A DNA stretch of 64,000 nt, from assembly GCA_949289305.1 (NCBI GenBank), contig CASENB010000002.1, forward strand, positions 1 to 64,000. Direction: 5' to 3'. The stretch is from an uncultured Spirochaetales bacterium (GTDB lineage: Bacteria; Spirochaetota; Spirochaetia; Sphaerochaetales; Sphaerochaetaceae). Both the position numbers and the translations under genes were made by a program. The notes under the pieces were generated by a model, which was given only the letters and a program-made list of their open reading frames with translations, was not told the origin of the DNA and searched no databases. Below, piece after piece: positions 34,195 to 44,332 of the stretch (the first letter of the stretch is position 1; each line of letters starts with the position of its first letter).

Positions 34195-35085
34195 ATCGCT
34201 TGAAAGGTATCTTTCCGCAGTATCGGGAAGAAGTGCTAAAACTGTCTTATCCTTATGTTCGTTTGCAATTTCTGCTGCAACGCATAATGCGGCGCCACTG
34301 CTGATTCCACAGAACAATCCTTCCTTTCTCATGACATACTTACTCGTATTAATTGCGTCAGAAGAGCTGCACAGCCTAACTTCGTCGATTATAGACCTGT
34401 CTAAAATGGATGGAACGAAGTTTGCCCCAATTCCCTGTATCTTATGAGGCGCTGCATATCCTTTAGAAAGAAGAGGGCTTTCTTTAGGTTCTACTGCAAT
34501 GATCTTCACATCTTTCTTATTCTCTTTTAAATAGCGCCCTACTCCGCTAATCGTACCTCCAGTTCCAAATGCAGCTACAAAATAATCTATGTTTTCCAAA
34601 TCCCTTAAAATTTCCGGGCCTGTTGTTTCATAGTGCGCCCTGATATTGTCTTCATTGTTAAACTGATCGGCTATAACGGAATTTGGATTCTCCCTGTTTA
34701 TCCTCTCAGCCTCTTTTATCGCTCCAGCCATGCCCTCTTCTGCATCAGTTAACACGAGCTTTGCCCCAAAACCCTTGATAAGAGCTTTTCTCTCTTCACT
34801 CATGCTCTCTGGCATTACTATAGTACACTCAAGGTTCATAATGCTTGAAATAGCTGCAAGCGCAATTCCTGTATTTCCGCTGGTAGGCTCTATTATCATT
34901 GTACCTGTTTTTATCTTGCCTTTTTCCTTCATTCCCTTAATAAGGTAGTATGCAGTCCTGTCTTTGACAGATGAAAATGGATTGAAGTATTCAAGTTTCG
35001 CAAATAGATTGTTATTTAAAACAATACTGCCTACTCTAACAACAGGCGTGTTTCCTATCAAATTCAATACGTTTTTTTCTATCAT
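34180..35085 (-). CDS. cysK: Cysteine synthase
   Basis: 301 residues. The PLP lysine lies in FNPFSSVKDRTA (about 34-45), with the loop EPTSGNTGIALA (about 65-76) and the phosphate-binding GTGGTISGVG (about 172). It makes cysteine from O-acetylserine and sulfide. TAAAAT (35097-35092) with a TGG extension lies six bases before the ATG, again leaderless geometry. Confidence 0.92.
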   Translation of the reverse strand: MIEKNVLNLIGNTPVVRVGSIVLNNNLFAKLEYFNPFSSVKDRTAYYLIKGMKEKGKIKTGTMIIEPTSGNTGIALAAISSIMNLECTIVMPESMSEERKALIKGFGAKLVLTDAEEGMAGAIKEAERINRENPNSVIADQFNNEDNIRAHYETTGPEILRDLENIDYFVAAFGTGGTISGVGRYLKENKKDVKIIAVEPKESPLLSKGYAAPHKIQGIGANFVPSILDRSIIDEVRLCSSSDAINTSKYVMRKEGLFCGISSGAALCVAAEIANEHKDKTVLALLPDTAERYLSSDLFAE

Positions 35086-35156
35086 AGTTGAATTTTACCA
35101 AAAATTAACCAATTTATATACCAGTAAAAATCGACTATATAGTTAATTACTCTTTA

Positions 35157-35185
35157 TTGACACTTAATATTATTTTTGTCAGAAT
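35157..35185 (+). promoter_or_regulatory. Promoter of acyl-CoA synthetase gene, leaderless geometry
   Basis: Consensus -35 TTGACA (35157-35162), 17-nt spacer, -10 CAGAAT (35180-35185), seven bases before the ATG at 35193. The TTG that could be mistaken for an upstream start codon is the -35 box itself. Confidence 0.65.
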
Positions 35186-35192
35186 AGGCAAC

Positions 35193-36914
35193 ATGAAATA
35201 TGCATGGGATGAAATTGACGAATTTAGAGGCACTTTAGTAAAAGGCCAATGGCCGACAGTACCTGAACTGTTTTTAATGAGCGAAAGCAAGTATGCAAAC
35301 AATACGGCTTTCAGCGTATTTGAATTAGACAAGAAAAAGACTATTAGCTACAAAGAAGCTAAGGAATATATTTTTAATATTGCATCGTATCTCAGAGACA
35401 AAGGAATTAAGAAAGGGGATAAGGTTGCGCTTAACGGAAAGAACAGTCAGGAGTGGGCGCTCTCCTATTTCGGAATTCTCACAGCAGGAGCTGTAGTAGT
35501 TCCAATTGACAATCAGCTTAAAATCGAAAGAGTCATGATGTTAAGCGAATTTGCCGATGTAAAGTTCGTTATTGCAGACTTCGACGTTCTTGAGAAGATG
35601 AAGAACAGGGCAAACGACTGGTACGGCAAGCTTCTAGGATTTGGCTTGCTAAAAGGCAACAGTCCGGACTATGTGAAAGTAACTGCCATGAAGAGTGAAA
35701 ACCCTCTTACAGACAGGGTTGAAGTAAATGACACGGACATTGCAGCGATTCTCTTTACATCAGGAACGACAGGAAACGAGAAAGGCGCTATGCTTACGCA
35801 TGCAAACCTTGTTTCAAACGTCTATCAGGCCGCAAATGGAATGGGCGTTGACGAGCATGACGTATTGTATGCTCTTCTTCCGCTGCATCACTCTTACTGC
35901 TGTACGGCAGTTCTTCTTGAGACGATAAGACACGGTGCCGAGTGTCTCTTTGGCCACGGAATCGTAGTATCGAAGATGATTGCAGATATGAAGATGGGTA
36001 AAGTTACCGTATTCATGGGAATCCCACTGCTTTACAACAAGGTCATTGCAGGAATATTTGCTAAAGTAAAGCAGAAAGGAGCGTTTACATACGGCCTTAT
36101 CAGAACACTGATGGCTATCAACGGTTTCTTTAAGACCAAATTCGGAAAGGCTCCATTAAGAGGATTCTTCAATAAGAAGATCCTCTCTCAGGTAGGACTT
36201 GACCACTCAAAGCTTTTAATCTGCGGCGCAGGCCCGTTAAGCCCTACAGTATTCAAGCAGTACCAGCAGATGGGTCTTGACTTCCTTCAGGGATATGGAC
36301 TGACAGAGACAAGCCCTATCGTAACGCTTAATCCGCCAGAGCACTTCAAAGTCGATTCAATTGGAAGAATCCTTCCGTTCATCGATATGAAGATCGCAGA
36401 CAAAGATAGCGAGGGCGTCGGCGAGATCAGGGTAAAGGGTCCAAACGTATGCCTTGGATATTACAAAGATGAAGAGAATACGAAAGAGCTCTTTGATAAT
36501 GACGGATATTTAAGAACGGGAGACCTCGGATACGTCGATAATGAGAACTACGTATATCTAAAAGGAAGAAAGAAGAACATCATCGTAACAGAGGGTGGAA
36601 AGAACGTATTCCCAGAAGAGATAGAAGACATGTTCCAGCTTTATGCAGAAGTCGAACAAATCCTTATAAGAGGCTTCCAACAGAAGAAGGACGTTCCATG
36701 CGAATGCATAGAAGCGGTAATCTATCCTAGCAAGGAGTTCTACAAAGATAAGAATATGAGCCAAGAAGATATCAAGAAAGATATCGAGAGGATCATAAGC
36801 TTAGTAAATAAGGAGCTCGTCGGTTATAAAAAGATTGAAAAACTTACGATCGTCGATGAGCCAATGGAAATGACGACCACAAAGAAAATTAAAAGAGCTA
36901 CAGTTAAGGCTTGA
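35193..36914 (+). CDS. AMP-forming long-chain acyl-CoA synthetase
   Basis: 573 residues from the ATG at 35193 (MKYAWDEIDE). The AMP-binding motif FTSGTTGNEKGAMLTH (about 186-201), the GYGLTETSP core (about 369) and the hinge YLRTGDLGYVD (about 437) are intact. It activates fatty acids to acyl-CoA for phospholipid synthesis, often from host-derived lipids in spirochaetes. No long N-terminal or membrane extension. Single gene with its own promoter and terminator. Confidence 0.87.
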   Translation: MKYAWDEIDEFRGTLVKGQWPTVPELFLMSESKYANNTAFSVFELDKKKTISYKEAKEYIFNIASYLRDKGIKKGDKVALNGKNSQEWALSYFGILTAGAVVVPIDNQLKIERVMMLSEFADVKFVIADFDVLEKMKNRANDWYGKLLGFGLLKGNSPDYVKVTAMKSENPLTDRVEVNDTDIAAILFTSGTTGNEKGAMLTHANLVSNVYQAANGMGVDEHDVLYALLPLHHSYCCTAVLLETIRHGAECLFGHGIVVSKMIADMKMGKVTVFMGIPLLYNKVIAGIFAKVKQKGAFTYGLIRTLMAINGFFKTKFGKAPLRGFFNKKILSQVGLDHSKLLICGAGPLSPTVFKQYQQMGLDFLQGYGLTETSPIVTLNPPEHFKVDSIGRILPFIDMKIADKDSEGVGEIRVKGPNVCLGYYKDEENTKELFDNDGYLRTGDLGYVDNENYVYLKGRKKNIIVTEGGKNVFPEEIEDMFQLYAEVEQILIRGFQQKKDVPCECIEAVIYPSKEFYKDKNMSQEDIKKDIERIISLVNKELVGYKKIEKLTIVDEPMEMTTTKKIKRATVKA

Positions 36915-36917
36915 CGG

Positions 36918-36943
36918 GAGGGGTTTTAGACCCCTCTTTTTAT
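36918..36943 (+). terminator. Terminator after acyl-CoA synthetase
   Basis: GAGGGG/CCCCTC hairpin (36918-36936) followed by TTTTTATT, just after the stop codon. Confidence 0.75.
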
Positions 36944-36972
36944 TAAATGAAAATAATATTACTATTTTAAAC

Positions 36973-38250
36973 ATGAAAACATTAATCAAAAACGCACTTG
37001 TCATCCCTATGAAAAACAATGGGGAATATTTTAGATCTGATATTCTGATAGAAGGCGGAAAGATAAGAAAAATAGAGAAAAACATCATAGATGCGGCAGA
37101 TGATGTGATCGATGCTTCAACCATGATCGCCCTTCCCTCTTTTGTGGATGCTCATACGCACCTCTCTATGGTGCTGATGAGAAACTACAAAGATGATAAG
37201 AAGAACCTGCAGGACTGGCTCAGTGAAATATTTCCAATAGAAGACAAGCTCAATGAGAATGACATTCTCACATCATCACGCCTTGGAATTGCGGAGCTAA
37301 TCAAAGGCGGATGCACGACGTTTGCCGACATGTACTTCTTTGCACAGGCAACTGCAAAGGCCGTAAAAGAAGCAGGAATTAACGCTTCAATCGGACTGAC
37401 AATAGTCTCTGACGAAGAAAGCGCTGTAGATCGATATGAGAACAGATACCCGCTCATGACAAGAGAAGCTGACGGATACGACAGAATAGTTTTCACAGTA
37501 GCGCCTCATGCAATATATACGACGACAAAGGATGGGTATATAAAATGCCGTGAATATGCAGATAAAGAGAACTTAAAGCTGCATACTCATGTCAGTGAGA
37601 CTATCAAGGAAGTTGAGGACTGCATCAAAGAAAACGGCACTACTCCACTAAAATATTTATCTGAGATAGGCGCATTGAAAGAAAATGGGACGTTCATCGC
37701 ACATGGCGTACATCTGACGGACGAAGAGTTAGATATCTGCGAGGAAAAAGGGATATCGGTTGTTAACAATCCATCTAGCAATATGAAGCTCACATCAGGC
37801 GCCCTTGATACGGAAAAACTATTGAAGAAGAACATCAACGTCGCACTAGGAACAGACGGCGCTAGCAGCAACAATAATCTGAACATGTTGAAAGAGATCA
37901 ATATAGCAGCGCTATCAGCATCGCTGAAAGCGGGTGTTCCGATAGATGCTTATGAAGTCTTAAAGATGGCGACAATAAACGGTGCTAAGGCATTAGGCTT
38001 GGATTACAGGATTGGAACGCTAGAGGAAGGAAAGGATGCAGATTTAATTCTTTTAAGCACTGCTAGCGTAAATATGAATCCTCTTAACAACGTTTTCTCA
38101 TCTATTGTTTATTCATCGACAAGCGAAGATATAAAATATGTGTTCTCCTTCGGGAAGAAACTTCTTGATAACAGGAAGCTTACATATATAGACGAAAAAG
38201 AACTTATCAAAGATGTGAACGATTCATGGAACGACATCTTAGGAAGGTAG
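36973..38250 (+). CDS. mtaD: 5-methylthioadenosine/S-adenosylhomocysteine deaminase
   Basis: 425 residues, amidohydrolase superfamily. The metal ligands are visible: VDAHTHLSM (about 57-65), HTHVSETIKEVE (about 196-207), AHGVHL (about 233) and GTDGASSNNNL (about 293-303). The family deaminates methylthioadenosine and S-adenosylhomocysteine. It is followed by a cupin and mtnA, which supports methylthioadenosine as substrate: deaminate, phosphorolyse, then isomerise methylthioribose-1-phosphate. TACTAT ends seven bases before the ATG, so the mRNA may be leaderless. Confidence 0.87.
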   Translation: MKTLIKNALVIPMKNNGEYFRSDILIEGGKIRKIEKNIIDAADDVIDASTMIALPSFVDAHTHLSMVLMRNYKDDKKNLQDWLSEIFPIEDKLNENDILTSSRLGIAELIKGGCTTFADMYFFAQATAKAVKEAGINASIGLTIVSDEESAVDRYENRYPLMTREADGYDRIVFTVAPHAIYTTTKDGYIKCREYADKENLKLHTHVSETIKEVEDCIKENGTTPLKYLSEIGALKENGTFIAHGVHLTDEELDICEEKGISVVNNPSSNMKLTSGALDTEKLLKKNINVALGTDGASSNNNLNMLKEINIAALSASLKAGVPIDAYEVLKMATINGAKALGLDYRIGTLEEGKDADLILLSTASVNMNPLNNVFSSIVYSSTSEDIKYVFSFGKKLLDNRKLTYIDEKELIKDVNDSWNDILGR

Positions 38251-38253
38251 AAA

Positions 38254-38574
38254 ATGTTTTTAATCGACAAGGACATAGAGAAAGAAACAATAAGCGACAA
38301 ATGCGAGAAAAAGATCTTAAGCTCTTCAAAAGAACTTTCCATAAGCCACAGCTATTTTAAATCGGGAGGTCTTTTAAAAAGCCACAGCCATGAAAACGCC
38401 CAGATAACATATATAATCAAAGGGCGTTTCGAGTTCGTATTGGACGGAGACAGCAGAGTGCTATCAGCTGGGGATGCAGTCTTTATAGAACCTGGGGAAA
38501 GCCATTCGATATTCTGTCTTGAAGACGGAGAGATCATAGAGGCTTTCAATGCCGACATCTGGGAGATGCTATGA
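38254..38574 (+). CDS. Small cupin protein in the methylthioadenosine cluster
   Basis: 106 residues, one cupin domain: metal-binding motif 1 as HSHENAQITYIIKGRFEF (His, His, Gln) at about 45-62 and motif 2 as PGESHSI (about 82). It is far too short for an acireductone dioxygenase. It lies three bases after the deaminase stop and overlaps mtnA by four, so it is part of the same pathway unit, but its step is unknown. Confidence 0.75.
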   Translation: MFLIDKDIEKETISDKCEKKILSSSKELSISHSYFKSGGLLKSHSHENAQITYIIKGRFEFVLDGDSRVLSAGDAVFIEPGESHSIFCLEDGEIIEAFNADIWEML

Positions 38575-39596
38575 GAAGAGAAAGCTTTGAAACGCTGTAT
38601 TTTGATGGAAAACAGCTGGTGATGCTTGACCAAAGAAAGCTTCCTAACGTAAGCGAATACGCTTACGCAGCAAATACCGCTGATATCTATAATGCGATAA
38701 AAGACATGATCGTTAGGGGTGCGCCGTTAATTGGATGCACGGCGGCATACGGCGTTTACTTCGCAGCAAAAGAAAGCAAGAACGAAGAAGAATTCTTAAG
38801 AAAATGCGATTATCTCATCTCAAGCCGCCCTACTGCTGTCAATTTAAAATGGGCAGTAGACAGAATGAAGAACGTTGCCATAAAAAGCAATCTGGATCTC
38901 AATGAGATTTTGAAAGAAGCAGAAAGAATAAAAAAAGAAGATATTGAAGCAAATCTCAACTTAAGCAAATACGGCGCATCTTTGATAAAAGAGAACTCAA
39001 CAGTGCTTACACACTGCAATGCGGGAGCATTAGCAACTGCTGGATGGGGAACGGCTGTGGGGGTAATCAAGATGGCGTATAATCAAGGTAAAGTAAAAAA
39101 AGTCTATGCAGATGAGACAAGGCCGAGGCTTCAGGGCGCGCGTCTGACCTCTTATGAACTAATAGACTACGGCATTCCTGCAACGCTGATTCCGGACAGC
39201 GCCGCGGCAGTCCTTATAAGGGATAAAAAAATTGATGCAATAGTCGTCGGAGCAGACAGGATCGCGCTTAACGGAGATACTGCGAACAAAATCGGAACAT
39301 TCGCCCTGTCAGTTATTGCAAAAGCGTACTCTGTCCCTCTTTATATTGCAGCGCCGCTCAGCACCATAGACTTCAATATTCAATCAGGAGATCTAATTCC
39401 TATTGAAGAAAGGGATAGGATGGAAGTTCTCGATCCTCAGGGCTGCGGAGATCTCATCGCACCAAAGAACATCGATGTATTCAATCCTTCGTTTGATATA
39501 ACACCAAATGAAAATATCAGTGCGATAATAACAGAAAAAGGAATTATCTATCCTCCATTTATTGAAAACATTAAGAAATTAAAAGACAGAGATTGA
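38571..39596 (+). CDS. mtnA: Methylthioribose-1-phosphate isomerase
   Basis: 341 residues, with the eIF2B-like fold. RGAPLIGCTAAYG (about 49-61), THCNAGALATAGWGTA (about 146-161, active-site Cys), DETRPRLQGARLT (about 180-192), and VVGADRIALNGDTANKIGT (about 223-241, catalytic Asp). It isomerises methylthioribose-1-phosphate to methylthioribulose-1-phosphate. It overlaps the cupin gene by four bases and ends before a bidirectional terminator. Confidence 0.93.
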   Translation: MRRESFETLYFDGKQLVMLDQRKLPNVSEYAYAANTADIYNAIKDMIVRGAPLIGCTAAYGVYFAAKESKNEEEFLRKCDYLISSRPTAVNLKWAVDRMKNVAIKSNLDLNEILKEAERIKKEDIEANLNLSKYGASLIKENSTVLTHCNAGALATAGWGTAVGVIKMAYNQGKVKKVYADETRPRLQGARLTSYELIDYGIPATLIPDSAAAVLIRDKKIDAIVVGADRIALNGDTANKIGTFALSVIAKAYSVPLYIAAPLSTIDFNIQSGDLIPIEERDRMEVLDPQGCGDLIAPKNIDVFNPSFDITPNENISAIITEKGIIYPPFIENIKKLKDRD

Positions 39597-39630
39597 AAAA
39601 ACGCTGGCGCTCCCGTGATAAAAATATAAC

Positions 39631-39655
39631 AGCCTCCCTTTTGGGAGGCTTATTC
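39631..39655. terminator. Bidirectional terminator between mtnA and mglC
   Basis: AGCCTCCC/GGGAGGCT hairpin with a TTTT loop (39631-39650). TTATTC follows on plus and TGTTATATTTT on minus. It separates convergent mtnA and mglC. Confidence 0.6.
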
Positions 39656-39658
39656 GTA

Positions 39659-41332
39659 TCATTTCTTCTTCAAGTACTTGATGGAATCAAGAGATACGGC
39701 TGCGATAATAATAACGCCCTTGAAAACGAACTGAAGGTTCGTATCTATTCCTAAGAACGTCAAGCAGTATGTAAGGCCCGTAAAGATGATAACGCCTATT
39801 GCAGCGCCGCTGATCTTTCCGATACCGCCGTTAAACGATATGCCTCCTACTACGCAAGCAGCGATTGCGTCCATTTCGTATCCCTGACCGGTTCCTGCGG
39901 ATGCGTTAGCTCTGAAAGCTTCCAAGAATGCGCCGCATCCATAGAAGATACCTGCCATGATAAACACGAACATAGTAACTTTAAATACGGAAATTCCTGA
40001 TACAGCAGCCGCTTCGCTGTTTCCTCCTACTGCGTACATGTTCTTACCGAACGTCGTCTTGTTCCAGATAATCCATGCGACGATTACCGCAATAACTGCA
40101 GGAATGATAAGTTTCGGGAACGTAACGAACTCTCCGTTTATAACTCCAAGCTCCCATCTTCCGCCGATTAGGTTTCTAATTGAGGAATCAATTGATCCAA
40201 CAGGCGTTCCTGTCGTTCCATAGAAAAGCGTTCCATAGATTATCAACTGGGTAGCCATTGTGGAAATGAACGGGTGCATCTTAAGCTTTGCGGCAAAGAA
40301 GCCAGAGAACGCGGAGAATAGAGAACATAGAAGCACAGATAAGCATAGCGCCATCAAAACTCTTACCAGCATCGGAAGCCCAGAGAAATCCCATGGTCCC
40401 ATTCCAAAGAACGTAACGATGTTCATTCCAGGGTGCAGGATAAGTCCTGTTACAACAGATCCGAGTGCAACCATTCTTCCAACAGAAAGGTCGGTTCCTG
40501 CCAAAAGTATCAAGCCGGCTACGCCTAGAGCGTAGAACATTCTCGTAGAACTCTGCTCTAAGATTGTGAAGATGTTTGGAAGCGTTAACAAGTTACCGTT
40601 TCCTCTCAGCGGAGCTACGATTATACATACGATGAAGAAAATAAGAATTGCAATGTAAAGTCCGTTTGAGAGTAAGAACTGCTTGATATCGAAATTAAAT
40701 ACGAAGTTCTTGTATTTAAGTTTCATATTCTCAGCAAAGTTCGTCTTGCCGTTTCTTATTTCCCTGTTCTTCTGAATATGGTCTACATAAGCCTGGTTCT
40801 TAGCTGCCTTTGCTTTATCAAGCTCCCTCTTGTAGCGGCTCTTAGCGTCAAATAGCGCGCTCTTTAATTCATATGATGCGATATCGAGTTCGCTCTTAAG
40901 CTGCTGAGGATCCTTGATGCTCGAATTAAGCTTTGCCTTTCTATCTTCTGCATCGCTTTTTATCTGAGCGATTTCTTTTGTGTAATACTCCTTGGCCTTA
41001 GCCATTCTTCCGTTCTGATAATCGGTAACCTCTTTCTCGATCTTCTTAGCAGCAACGTTGACATAGCTTACAGCTTCCTTACTTAGAGATGCGATTTCGG
41101 CCTTGTTCTTCTCTTCAACAACTTTTGCCTTCTCTATCTCGCTCTCTAAGGCTCTGATTTTTTCGCTCTTTTCAGCATCTTCCATCAGCTTGTTCTTTTT
41201 AAGCGCTACGATTTCAAGCTTACAATCGGAGATTTTTGCCACGCCGTCTTTTCTCAGCTCTCTAAGACGGGACGTATATTCTTGTATTTTTCTATCTTCC
41301 TCGATAGACATGATAACCTTGCTATCTGCCAT
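39659..41332 (-). CDS. mglC: Galactose/glucose ABC permease MglC with long N-terminal helical domain
   Basis: 557 residues, against about 336 in E. coli. Residues 1 to about 215 are almost wholly charged helix (Glu/Lys/Ala-rich, heptad-like), predicting a cytoplasmic coiled coil. From about 222 a normal MglC permease follows, with about eight to ten membrane segments and the family landmarks AGTDLSVGRMVALGSVVTGL (about 278-297), AVSGISVF and VGGISFNGGIGKISG. The open frame is continuous and starts behind a proper Shine-Dalgarno, so the extension is part of the protein. Last gene of mglBAC. Confidence 0.88.
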   Translation of the reverse strand: MADSKVIMSIEEDRKIQEYTSRLRELRKDGVAKISDCKLEIVALKKNKLMEDAEKSEKIRALESEIEKAKVVEEKNKAEIASLSKEAVSYVNVAAKKIEKEVTDYQNGRMAKAKEYYTKEIAQIKSDAEDRKAKLNSSIKDPQQLKSELDIASYELKSALFDAKSRYKRELDKAKAAKNQAYVDHIQKNREIRNGKTNFAENMKLKYKNFVFNFDIKQFLLSNGLYIAILIFFIVCIIVAPLRGNGNLLTLPNIFTILEQSSTRMFYALGVAGLILLAGTDLSVGRMVALGSVVTGLILHPGMNIVTFFGMGPWDFSGLPMLVRVLMALCLSVLLCSLFSAFSGFFAAKLKMHPFISTMATQLIIYGTLFYGTTGTPVGSIDSSIRNLIGGRWELGVINGEFVTFPKLIIPAVIAVIVAWIIWNKTTFGKNMYAVGGNSEAAAVSGISVFKVTMFVFIMAGIFYGCGAFLEAFRANASAGTGQGYEMDAIAACVVGGISFNGGIGKISGAAIGVIIFTGLTYCLTFLGIDTNLQFVFKGVIIIAAVSLDSIKYLKKK

Positions 41333-41341
41333 CTTGCCCTC

Positions 41342-42838
41342 CTACAGATATTTAGCAGAGAGTCTTAAAAGCTCTTCCTGATTGGTTTCTTTAGTATTTA
41401 CTATTCCCGCTAGGCGGTGGTTGCTCATTACAGCAATCCTATTTGTTATTCCTAAGATCTCAGGCATTTCAGAGGATACTACGATAATCGTCTTCCCTTC
41501 TTTCGCCATCTGGATTATAAGCTGGTAAATCTCATACTTAGCACCTACGTCGATACCTCGAGTAGGCTCGTCCATTAAAAAGATCTCGGGGCTTCTTTCC
41601 ATCCACTTTCCAATGATTACCTTCTGCTGGTTTCCTCCGGAGAGCGCTGAAATCAGCTGTTCTGGAGATACGCACTTGGTATTCATTATTGAAATCTCTC
41701 TTTGAGCAGCTTCTGTCATCATCTGATTCGATAGCAGTCTCGCTCTTTTATAGGATTCGAGGTTGGTGATTACGGTATTGAACTTGATAGTATCCTTGCC
41801 GAACATACCGTTAAGTTTTCTCTCTTCCGTAACGAGAGCAAAGGAGTAGTTCATCGCATCCTTACTGCTCTTGAAATGGAGTTTCTTATCCCCTACTATG
41901 ATATTTCCGCTCGCTATAGTCCTTATGCCAAAAAGCGTTTCCAGCAGTTCGCTTCTTCCAGCTCCGACCAGGCCGTAAAGACCGAAAATCTCACCTTTTC
42001 TTACGCTGAACGTAATATCTTGAAGGACAGGATCGAATTTCGTATTAAGATGATCGATAAATAGATAATCCTCTCCCGGATTGTTGTCGACATCAGGGAA
42101 TCTCTTATCAAGAGATCGTCCGACCATGGCCGAGATAAGCTCGTTCATGTTGGTCTCTTTAGTGCTCTTTTTAAAGATCATCTTACCGTCTCTTAAAACA
42201 GCAACATCATCGCATACTTCAAAAATCTCATCCATCTTATGCGAAATATATACGAATGAAACCCCCTGCTTTTTAAGATCGTTAACGATTGAGAAGAGCT
42301 TCTTTACCTCCCTCTCCGTTAATGAACTCGTAGGCTCATCCAATACGATAAGTTTCGCGTTGTAGCTGACTGCCTTAGCAATTTCAACCATCTGACGCTG
42401 AGAGACGCTCATCGTTCTCATAACCGTCTTCGGGTTTACGTTCATATTAAGCGATGCGAAGAGCTTATTGCTCTCTTTAAGCATTCTTGCCTCGTCAACC
42501 ATGCCGAACCGTGTAGGATAACGGCCAAGGAAAAGGTTGTCCTGCACAGTGCGGTCAAGACATTGCTGCAATTCCTGATGCACCATGGCAACACCGTTTT
42601 CGAGGGCATCTTTAGGATCTTTAAAATCTATTGGCTTGCCAAAAAGAGAAATCTGTCCTTCGTCCTTTGCATAGATTCCGAAAAGGCATTTCATCATAGT
42701 ACTCTTTCCGGCACCGTTTTCACCCATAAGGCCGCAGACAGTCCCCTCTTCGACGGTAAGATTGATGCCGTCGAGAACTTTATTCTTGGCAAAAGATTTT
42801 GAAAGATTCTTTATTTCAAGTACTGTCTTTCCACTCAT
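41342..42838 (-). CDS. mglA: Sugar ABC transporter ATPase MglA
   Basis: 498 residues with two ABC domains, as in the sugar (CUT2) family. The first has Walker A GENGAGKST (about 38), signature MSVSQRQMVEIAKA and Walker B LIVLDEPTSSL. The second has GLVGAGRSE (about 291) and LSGGNQQKVIIGKW (about 400). It energises MglC. Ten bases upstream of mglC. Confidence 0.92.
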   Translation of the reverse strand: MSGKTVLEIKNLSKSFAKNKVLDGINLTVEEGTVCGLMGENGAGKSTMMKCLFGIYAKDEGQISLFGKPIDFKDPKDALENGVAMVHQELQQCLDRTVQDNLFLGRYPTRFGMVDEARMLKESNKLFASLNMNVNPKTVMRTMSVSQRQMVEIAKAVSYNAKLIVLDEPTSSLTEREVKKLFSIVNDLKKQGVSFVYISHKMDEIFEVCDDVAVLRDGKMIFKKSTKETNMNELISAMVGRSLDKRFPDVDNNPGEDYLFIDHLNTKFDPVLQDITFSVRKGEIFGLYGLVGAGRSELLETLFGIRTIASGNIIVGDKKLHFKSSKDAMNYSFALVTEERKLNGMFGKDTIKFNTVITNLESYKRARLLSNQMMTEAAQREISIMNTKCVSPEQLISALSGGNQQKVIIGKWMERSPEIFLMDEPTRGIDVGAKYEIYQLIIQMAKEGKTIIVVSSEMPEILGITNRIAVMSNHRLAGIVNTKETNQEELLRLSAKYL

Positions 42839-42882
42839 TTTGTTCCCTTTTTTAAAAAAAGAAATTGTCTTAATACAAATAA

Positions 42883-42904
42883 TGGCGGAAGGTTTCTCCC
42901 GCCA
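42883..42904 (-). terminator. Intercistronic hairpin between mglB and mglA
   Basis: Minus strand: TGGCGG/CCGCCA hairpin about 24 bases past the mglB stop, followed by TTATTTG. It probably stops part of the transcripts and protects the mglB 3' end, giving more binding protein than ATPase and permease. Confidence 0.5.
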
Positions 42905-42927
42905 CCATAGCTTTCCTCCAGGGGAAA

Positions 42928-44237
<1,310 letters not shown>

Positions 44238-44289
44238 GAAAAAGTTTTCAAAACCTTACTTTTTTTAATGTTTTTTCCACTTTTTTAAG

Positions 44290-44321
44290 AAAAAAAATAG
44301 ACGGCCCATTATAGACCGTCT
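44290..44321 (-). terminator. Terminator after tyrS
   Basis: Minus strand: AGACGG/CCGTCT hairpin (44321-44299) then about eight T, shortly after the tyrS stop. Confidence 0.75.
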
Positions 44322-44332
44322 TAAACAAAACT

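Noticed and set aside
38254..38574. Cupin as acireductone dioxygenase (MtnD)
   Set aside because: 106 residues against about 180 for MtnD, and the metal motifs match generic single-domain cupins.
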